DNA of 6,140 nucleotides from assembly GCA_964547415.1 (NCBI GenBank), contig CAZJNX010000252.1, forward strand, positions 1 to 6,140. The letters are read 5' to 3'. The position numbers and the translations under genes were made by a program. The DNA comes from CAZJNX01 sp964547415. GTDB lineage: Bacteria > Pseudomonadota > Alphaproteobacteria > Rhizobiales > Amorphaceae. Below the pieces are notes generated by a model. The model was given only the letters and a program-made list of their open reading frames with translations, was not told where the DNA came from and made no database searches. Positions 5,446 through 6,140 of this stretch are shown here, piece by piece; positions within the stretch are counted from its first letter, which is position 1, and every line of letters starts with the position of its first letter.

Positions 5446-6140
5446 CCCGGTGATTGGCGTTCGCGGTGTCGGCGATGCCGCCGGTGAACTTGACGCCGGC
5501 GAGACCCGAGGGCGAGCGGTCTTCGCCCCCCAGCCGGCGCCAGCTCTTCGACGCCGCCATGACCCGCTTGAAGACCATGAGGCAAGCGGTCCTGTGGCAG
5601 AGCGCGCCCTTCGTGCGCACGGTCCGGTGCCGCACGGTCGCGAAGACGCTCTCGATCGGGGTCGACGTCCTCAGATGGACCCGGTGCTCGGCGGGAAAAT
5701 CGAAGAAGGGGAGGAGCGCATCGCTGTCCTTCGCCAGACACTCCACTGCCCTGGGATGCTTGGCGGCGTCCTTTTCGATGCAGACCGCGATCGCGGCCTC
5801 GGCGCTCGGGGGCGTCGCGAACCTCGGCGAGATCGGCCTCCATCGTCCGCGGAACCGAGTTCGGCAGCTTGTCGAGGACGTTGGCCAGCTTGTGGACCGA
5901 GCCGCTCTGGTGGCGCGCCCTCGGGAAGATCTTCTTGAGCGCCTTCCAGAAGCCGAGGGCGCCGACGGCGACCGCGACCTCGGGCGCGACAGAGAGGCCG
6001 CGCGCCTTGAGGTCCACGAGGAGCTCCCGCCAGCGTCTCACGCGCGCTCGTGCAGGCCGACAGGGGAGCCGATCAGCTCCTTCCCGCCCTCCGGCGTCGC
6101 CCCCAGGAGGACGAGCATGCACGCCGCGTCGTCCTCCATC
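5438..6140 (-). pseudogene. IS256-family (Mutator-type) transposase, frameshifted and 5'-truncated by the window edge
   Basis: Three minus-strand segments join into one IS256-family transposase C-terminal half. Segment 1 (from 6139) reads MEDDAACMLVLLGATPEG and ends HERA at a TGA (complement 6038-6040). Segment 2, in another frame, reads WRELLVDLKARGLSVAPE, FWKALKKIFPRARHQ, VHKLANVLDKLPNSV. Segment 3, back in the first frame after about 5801-5807, reads AVECLAKDSDALLPFFDFPAEH, TPIESVFATVRHRTVRTKG and MAASKSWRRLGG, ending at the stop 5438-5440. The third catalytic residue, Glu of PIES, is kept (complement 5651-5653). The second Asp, expected in VGDGALGFW, is Val (complement 5964-5966), and the Cys expected in QRCWVHK is Gly (complement 5901-5903). 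The first Asp lies outside the window. With two frame changes and lost active-site residues the protein cannot work. Confidence 0.9.

Larger units (their letters stand above)
5406..6140 (-). mobile_element. IS256-family insertion sequence, 3' part, running off the right edge
   Basis: The element is recognised by its Mutator-type transposase remnant on the minus strand, and its 3' end is placed at 5406. Between the transposase stop and that end lie only 32 bases, as in compact IS256 elements. The adjoining 8-9 bases just outside, ending at 5405 (ACGGCCGCC at 5397-5405), would be the target-site duplication if insertion was by the normal route. The other copy would lie beyond the window. Because the transposase is broken, the element could move only with help from an intact relative. 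Confidence 0.6.

Noticed and set aside
5450..5938. 162-codon plus-strand frame opposite the IS256-type transposase
   Set aside because: Antisense shadow. The minus strand clearly encodes the decayed transposase.
1..6140. A new multigene system, CRISPR array, tRNA or rRNA gene
   Set aside because: No regularly spaced repeats, no tRNA-like cloverleaf or T-loop sequence, and every credible gene belongs to a known housekeeping, flagellar or transposase family.

Overview
The window looks like chromosomal DNA from a very GC-rich alphaproteobacterium, most likely of the Rhizobiales (Hyphomicrobiales). The order is inferred from three things: the sequence style of the glycyl-tRNA synthetase alpha chain, the DUF1217 - flgF - fliI gene order known from rhizobial flagellar clusters, and a FlgF N-terminus of the rhizobial type. 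No 16S rRNA gene or other decisive marker is present.

Layout, left to right. (1) Positions 2-580: the 3' two thirds of glyQ, plus strand, cut by the window edge. (2) 665-991: a small membrane-anchored coiled-coil protein of the FtsB/DivIC septum-formation family. (3) 1102-4513: a short flagellar block on the plus strand, made of a DUF1217 protein, the proximal rod protein FlgF and the export ATPase FliI. It has an unusually long gene-free gap (2756-3187) between flgF and fliI. (4) 4514-4951: a GC-rich stretch without a convincing gene, containing two strong hairpins. (5) 4952-6140: a graveyard of insertion sequences, all transposase remnants on the minus strand. A decayed IS256-family (Mutator-like) transposase, cut by the right window edge, lies against the C-terminal part of an IS481-type (rve/DDE) transposase. 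The junction at 5405/5406 suggests the IS256-type element inserted into the IS481-type gene. A 40-bp sequence closely resembling the IS256-type end recurs in the same orientation at 4952, on the far side of the IS481 remnant, so the pile-up probably has more than one layer.

How the genes relate. FlgF builds the proximal rod and FliI powers export of rod, hook and filament subunits. The DUF1217 protein has no known biochemical role but travels with these genes. glyQ (translation) and the FtsB-like gene (division) are housekeeping neighbours and not part of the flagellar unit. The flagellar cluster appears to stop at fliI, where other Rhizobiales usually continue with flgB, flgC, fliE and flgG. 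The IS pile-up begins just beyond, which suggests a rearrangement breakpoint.

I found no CRISPR array, tRNA or rRNA gene, defence island or new multigene system. The most interesting material is the nested IS structure with its direct-repeat ends, the paired hairpins, and the odd gene neighbourhoods.
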